A stretch of 27,179 bases of DNA. It comes from Pseudomonadota bacterium (GTDB taxonomy: Bacteria > Pseudomonadota > Alphaproteobacteria > Micropepsales > Micropepsaceae). Both the position numbers and the translations under genes were made by a program. The stretch spans positions 1 to 27,179 of the forward strand of contig JANYBR010000389.1 in NCBI GenBank assembly GCA_025360685.1, written 5' to 3'. Numbering within the stretch: the first letter of the stretch is position 1; each line of letters starts with the position of its first letter. Positions 23,501-27,179 of the stretch are shown here, one piece after another. The notes below the pieces were generated by a model. The model was not told where the DNA came from. It searched no databases and was given only the letters and a program-made list of their open reading frames with translations.

Positions 23501-23768
23501 AGCACACCTATCTTGTTCAATTCAAAGGTATATTGGGCTCTTCGGCAGGCCTGAATTCGACGCGTACCACCTATCTACGACGTACTGGCTAGGCGTTGGA
23601 AGAGCGCACCCGCCGCCAATCACGCCCTCCGGCACCATGCGCCCAGCAAAACCAGGACAACGGGTTGCCGGAGGCCCCGGGGCGGGCTTTGGTTCAGGAG
23701 CATGGCGCCGGTTGACGCTGTCGGGCGTGCGCTTACCTTGGCCGCCATTCGTAACGCCCGGAGCGTGC
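23501..23768. other. Intergenic region between divergent trpG and SDR genes
   Basis: This 268-base stretch should hold the promoters for both directions. I see no convincing sigma-70 pair for either gene, no leader peptide with tryptophan codons, and no strong terminator-like hairpin that would indicate classical trp attenuation. Short open frames here on both strands are low-complexity and lack homology or ribosome-binding sites. Confidence 0.5.
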
Positions 23769-24578
23769 ATGTCCAAAGCCAACGGCCGCAAATCCATCTT
23801 CATCACCGGAGCTGCGTCCGGCATGGGCCGCGAGACTGCGCGCCTCTTTCACCAAAAAGGCTGGTTTGTCGGGGCATACGACGTGAACGGCGATGGCCTG
23901 AAGTCGCTGGAGACTGAGCTTGGTGCCGAAAATTGTCTGGTCAGCAAACTTGATGTCACCAATCGCGAGGACTATCGCGGCGCACTGGCGGACTTCGCGT
24001 CGGCCACCGATGGCAAGATGGACATTTTGTACAACAATGCCGGAATTGGTCGGGGCGGCTTGTTCGAAACTCAGTCGTTCGAAGATGTGATGGCCGTGGT
24101 GAACACAAATTTCGTGAGCGTGCTGATTGGAATTCACGAAGGCATCAAATATCTCAAGGCCACTCCGAACTCGATGTGCTTCACAACTTCGTCTTCGTCC
24201 GCGACGTACGGCATGCCTGGGATCGCCGTATATTCCGCGACCAAGCATGCCGTGAAAGGACTGACCGAAGCGCTCGCGGTCGAATTCAAAACTATCGGCG
24301 TCCGCGCGGCCGACGTCCTTCCGGGTTTGATCGATACGCCGATCCTTCCGCCCGGAGTTGCGGCGAACGCACCAAAGGAAGGCATGTTCCGCGCCATCGC
24401 GCCGATCGAGGTGGCTAAGGTTGTGTGGGAGGCGTATCACTCAAGCAAGCTCCATTGGTACGTGCCGCCCGAAATCTATGAGCTCGACAAAGCCGCAACG
24501 CTCGCGCCGGAGCAGACACGCGACAGCATGGCAAACGGAACCCTGTTCGCGCAATTGACGGCAGTCACGATCCCATGA
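23769..24578 (+). CDS. Short-chain dehydrogenase/reductase
   Basis: This is a classical SDR oxidoreductase of 269 residues. The cofactor loop TGAASGMG is at 13-20, Asp38 at the end of the second strand suggests NAD(H) rather than NADP(H), NNAG is at 89-92, the catalytic serine lies in the TTSSSSATYG run (139-148), and Tyr155/Lys159 form YSATK. The substrate cannot be told. The start at 23769 has GGAG five bases upstream; the frame is open to 23637 but that part has no homology. The stop overlaps the next gene as ATGA, so it is probably made together with the kinase that follows and may oxidise or reduce a hydroxy/keto group on the same substrate. Confidence 0.9.
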   Translation: MSKANGRKSIFITGAASGMGRETARLFHQKGWFVGAYDVNGDGLKSLETELGAENCLVSKLDVTNREDYRGALADFASATDGKMDILYNNAGIGRGGLFETQSFEDVMAVVNTNFVSVLIGIHEGIKYLKATPNSMCFTTSSSSATYGMPGIAVYSATKHAVKGLTEALAVEFKTIGVRAADVLPGLIDTPILPPGVAANAPKEGMFRAIAPIEVAKVVWEAYHSSKLHWYVPPEIYELDKAATLAPEQTRDSMANGTLFAQLTAVTIP

Positions 24579-25627
24579 GCGGTGATCTCGTTGGCGAGGT
24601 TGCGCCGGCCCAGCGTTTCGATGAAAGCAAGCTAAAGACCCACCTCGAAGGACAGATCGAAGATTTTGGTCGCGACATGGTTGTCCGGCAGATCAAGGGT
24701 GGTGCATCGAACCCGACGTTCAAACTGACGACAAAAGGACCGGCCGGCCCACTGGACTATGTCCTGCGCAAGAAGCCGCCAGGACAATTGCTCGCCAGCG
24801 CCCACCAAGTCGATCGCGAGTACCGCGTGATGAAGGCGCTCGAAGGTTCGAACGTGCCCGTGCCGCGCATGCGCCATCTTTGCCAGGATGACTCGGTCAT
24901 CGGTACAGCATTCTACGTGATGGATTTCCTGGACGGACGCATCTTCCGGGACGCAACGTTGCCGGGATTGTCGCGCAATGAACGGTCGGCGATCTACGAC
25001 GAGCTCAATGCCACACTGGCCAAGCTGCACCAGATCGACTATGTCGCGCGAGGCCTCGCCGATTTTGGCCGCGCCAACGGCTATTTCGAACGTCAGGTCT
25101 CGCGCTGGATCAAACAGTATCGTGGCGCCGAGACCGAGAACATTCCGGCGATGGAACAGCTCATCGTTGAGCTGCCAGCTTTAATTCCCACAGACCAATC
25201 TGTTTCCATCGCGCACGGGGATTACCGGCTTGAGAATACGATGTTCCATCCGACTGAGCCGCGGCTCATTGCGGTGCTCGATTGGGAGCTCTGCACGATT
25301 GGGCATCCGCTGGCCGATATCGCCTACAATTGTTTCTTGTGGCATTCGGAGGCGCAAAGTTGGGGTAGTTTGTTGGGCGTCGATTTTTCCGCCAGCGGCA
25401 TTCCAACCGAGCGCGAATACGTCGAGGCCTATTGCCGGCGCACCGGCCGTTCCACGATTGACAATTGGAATTTCTATTTGTCGTTTGGCGTGTTTCGCCT
25501 GGCGTCGATCTCCCAGGGCGTATATCGCCGCGTACTGAACGGTGTGGCTCCAAGCGACCGGCCTGCTGTCAACGGCACTCAGCGTCTCGCGGAACAATCC
25601 TTAGAACTCTTACACCGCAAGAGCTAA
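24575..25627 (+). CDS. APH-fold small-molecule kinase, ACAD10/11- or LvaA-like
   Basis: The 350-residue protein belongs to the aminoglycoside phosphotransferase superfamily, in the branch like the kinase domain of ACAD10/11 and LvaA. Members of that branch phosphorylate 4-hydroxyacyl-CoA in hydroxy-acid breakdown. Visible are QIKGGASNPTFKL (nucleotide loop), YVLRKKPPG with the ATP-binding Lys, the catalytic loop IAHGDYRLEN (Asp216, Asn221), and VLDWELCTIGHPLADIAY with the metal-binding Asp236. Antibiotic resistance is unlikely: sequence character and neighbours point to metabolism. It overlaps the SDR by ATGA and converges with the PhyH gene, the two stops overlapping by four bases. The specific substrate is unknown. 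Confidence 0.87.
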   Translation: MSGDLVGEVAPAQRFDESKLKTHLEGQIEDFGRDMVVRQIKGGASNPTFKLTTKGPAGPLDYVLRKKPPGQLLASAHQVDREYRVMKALEGSNVPVPRMRHLCQDDSVIGTAFYVMDFLDGRIFRDATLPGLSRNERSAIYDELNATLAKLHQIDYVARGLADFGRANGYFERQVSRWIKQYRGAETENIPAMEQLIVELPALIPTDQSVSIAHGDYRLENTMFHPTEPRLIAVLDWELCTIGHPLADIAYNCFLWHSEAQSWGSLLGVDFSASGIPTEREYVEAYCRRTGRSTIDNWNFYLSFGVFRLASISQGVYRRVLNGVAPSDRPAVNGTQRLAEQSLELLHRKS

Positions 25628-26433
25628 TCAGCGCGAGGCAGAAGCTTCAGGAACGACGGATCGCGGAACGGATCGCCCTGTTTCATTCGACTGTGCAATC
25701 CTGAAACACGTGGACCAGCAGGTCCTGGCCTCTGATCATAGTAGGCGTCATGCCCAAAGAAGCGCAGCGTCAGCGTACGGCGACGCGTACCGCGATGGGT
25801 CGGTGCCCCGCCGTGAAGCGCAGCTGGGTGGAACAGCACCAGATCACCGGGATCGACTGCGAAGGAAATGATGTCCCACTTGGCGCGTTGCGCCTCAATG
25901 TCCGGTAGTCGCTGCATGTCCGACTGGGGGTGCAACGGAGCCGTGTCGTCGCCCAACTCGAAGCGCGAACCGTTGTACAAAGGGCCGCGATGAGAGCCCC
26001 GCACGAACTCCAGGGAATCCGGTTTGCTGACGGGATCGAACGTTATCCATGCCACCGCCAGATCATTGCCTGCAATCGTCAGATACGAAGAGTCCTGATG
26101 CCATGGTGTGCGCCGGCTCTCGCCGCCCTCCTTCAAAAACACTTGCTCGTACATGAACCACACGTCCGGAGTGCCCCAGATTTCGGTCAAGAGTTGGGGG
26201 AGCGGCGAGGTTTCGAGCATCGATTTGTACGCCGCGGTACATCCTGGATTGTAGAGATCGTTGTAAAAGGTGGCGTCGGTCGATTGCGCAAATTTTGTAG
26301 CGAGCGGACCTGGATGTGACAAACTCCAGTCGTAAGCGCCAAGCGCAGCGGAAAGTGCCTGAACATCGAAGGTCTTTGGCAGGTAGACCACGCCGTCCTC
26401 GCGATAGGCACTGCGCGCTGCACTGAGGTCCAT
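25624..26433 (-). CDS. PhyH-family Fe(II)/2-oxoglutarate dioxygenase
   Basis: This 269-residue protein has the phytanoyl-CoA dioxygenase (PhyH) pattern. The iron ligands are His112 and Asp114 in WHQDSSY and the distal His207 in LHGGAPTHRGTRRRTLTLRF, where an arginine near 217-220 would hold 2-oxoglutarate. The N terminus (REDGVVYLPKTF) is the usual opening. Family members hydroxylate acyl-CoAs, lipids, terpenoids, amino acids or ectoine; none can be chosen here. The start at 26433 is the best fit to the family although its ribosome-binding site is weak; the frame continues upstream to 26586 without homology. It lies between two kinases of one superfamily, oriented against both. Confidence 0.88.
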   Translation of the reverse strand: MDLSAARSAYREDGVVYLPKTFDVQALSAALGAYDWSLSHPGPLATKFAQSTDATFYNDLYNPGCTAAYKSMLETSPLPQLLTEIWGTPDVWFMYEQVFLKEGGESRRTPWHQDSSYLTIAGNDLAVAWITFDPVSKPDSLEFVRGSHRGPLYNGSRFELGDDTAPLHPQSDMQRLPDIEAQRAKWDIISFAVDPGDLVLFHPAALHGGAPTHRGTRRRTLTLRFFGHDAYYDQRPGPAGPRVSGLHSRMKQGDPFRDPSFLKLLPRAD

Positions 26434-26535
26434 GCCCAATTCTTGCCGATTGGCGAGCGAACGTCCATCTGCGTCGCGGCCGCTTCGTTCCGCTGGGGCA
26501 TGTTGACCGTGGTTGGGACTGTGCAAGCATGCGGC

Positions 26536-27179
26536 ATGGCTGCATTGCCTCCTACTGTCGTTCCGCGCGGTGACCAAGACTGGCAAGTCCTCGTTCCGCT
26601 CGCCGCATTGTGCACCTGGATGGATGCGCAGGGCTTTCCCGGCGGGCCCATTGAAAATCCGCGTCTACTTGGCGGCGGAACGCAAAACATCCTGCTGAAA
26701 TTCGAGCGTGGTGGCCGGAGTTTTGTGCTCCGCCGTCCGCCGAAGCATCTGCGTGCCAATTCGAATGAAACCATGCGGCGCGAAGCGCGCGTGTTGGCGG
26801 CGCTTGGCGGGACGGACGTGCGCCACCCCGGCATGATCGCGGCCTGCGGCGATGAATCGGTGATCGGAGCAGCGTTTTATTTGATGGAGCCCGTCGAGGG
26901 CTTCACCCCGCGCGAAGAAATGCCGCAATTGCATGCCAACGATCCAGCGATAAGGCGTGCCATGGGTTTTGAAATGGTCGACGCAATCGCTGCTTTGGCG
27001 AAGATCGACTATACCGCGTGTGGCTTGGCCAATCTCGGCAAGCTGGACGGCTATCTCGAGCGTCAGGTTGGCCGCTGGCGTGCGCAACTCGAAAGCTATG
27101 CAGAGCACCCGGGTTGGCCCGGGCTAGCGGGCATTCCTGGAGTGGACGAAGTCGGGGCATGGCTGAACATACATCGGCC
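26536..27179 (+). CDS. Second APH-fold kinase, N-terminal part (3' end outside window)
   Basis: An open frame runs off the window end, giving about 214 residues. It resembles the first half of the upstream kinase: LLGGGTQNILLKF (nucleotide loop), FVLRRPPK (ATP-binding Lys region), DESVIGAAFYLM, and KIDYTACGLANLGKLDGYLERQVGRW. The catalytic HGD and DWE motifs would lie just beyond the window. It is clearly diverged from the other copy, so the two probably act on different substrates or steps. ATG 26536 is the likely start; ATG 26500 and GTG codons between are in frame alternatives and none has a good ribosome-binding site. It is divergent from the PhyH gene, with a gap of about 100 bases. Confidence 0.82.
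   Translation, partial: MAALPPTVVPRGDQDWQVLVPLAALCTWMDAQGFPGGPIENPRLLGGGTQNILLKFERGGRSFVLRRPPKHLRANSNETMRREARVLAALGGTDVRHPGMIAACGDESVIGAAFYLMEPVEGFTPREEMPQLHANDPAIRRAMGFEMVDAIAALAKIDYTACGLANLGKLDGYLERQVGRWRAQLESYAEHPGWPGLAGIPGVDEVGAWLNIHR

Noticed and set aside
23590..23640. A tRNA-like stretch (TTGGAAGAGCGC) upstream of the SDR gene
   Set aside because: No acceptor stem, anticodon arm or T-loop motif could be paired around it.
24575..25627. Aminoglycoside resistance gene
   Set aside because: The superfamily is shared, but the sequence resembles the ACAD10/11-LvaA branch and it is coupled to an SDR and near a PhyH enzyme, so metabolism is more likely than resistance.
26434..26535. Divergent promoters between the PhyH gene and the second kinase
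   Set aside because: TTGACC and TTGCAC occur but no fitting -10 element lies at 16-18 bases on either strand.

Overview
The window looks like an alphaproteobacterial chromosome. This rests on three things: lipid A synthesis that uses LpxI rather than LpxH, an exact GTTC-N7-GTTC SOS box in front of lexA, and the block trpGDC-moaC-moeA-lexA/comEC/gltX-gltA/lpxB next to the envelope cluster, an order I recall from Caulobacter-, Rhizobiales- and Sphingomonas-like genomes. The order or family cannot be fixed from the sequence alone. I see no insertion sequence, CRISPR array, rRNA or tRNA.

Region 1 (1-13143, plus strand) is one dense run of 14 genes: the end of tsf, pyrH, frr, uppS, cdsA, dxr, rseP, bamA, skp/ompH, lpxD, fabZ, lpxA, lpxI and lpxB. 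It links translation (EF-Ts, ribosome recycling) and UMP kinase to isoprenoid carrier synthesis (Dxr, UppS), phospholipid synthesis (CdsA), outer-membrane protein assembly (RseP, BamA, Skp) and lipid A synthesis (LpxD, LpxA, LpxI, LpxB, with FabZ supplying the acyl chain branch). Many junctions are start/stop overlaps (ATGA or GTGA), which suggests translational coupling.

Region 2 (13144-18263) holds gltX and gltA on the minus strand and comEC on the plus strand. The lpxB and gltA stop codons abut exactly, gltX and comEC diverge with almost no space, and comEC and lexA overlap tail to tail by 37 nt.

Region 3 (18227-23500, minus strand) is trpG-trpD-trpC-moaC-moeA, each junction a 4-nt ATGA overlap, followed by lexA with its own promoter and SOS box. 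The moaC gene is unusual: a complete MoaC domain with all catalytic residues is followed by about 100 extra residues ending in a helix-turn-helix-like domain. No trpE lies next to trpG.

Region 4 (23501-27179) is accessory-looking metabolism: a short-chain dehydrogenase, an ACAD10/11- or LvaA-type small-molecule kinase, a PhyH-family dioxygenase on the opposite strand, and the start of a second, diverged kinase of the same superfamily that runs off the window. Together they suggest hydroxylation, phosphorylation and oxidation of an unknown (acyl-CoA-like or terpenoid-like) substrate. The MoaC-HTH fusion and this kinase/PhyH cluster are the best candidates for something undescribed.
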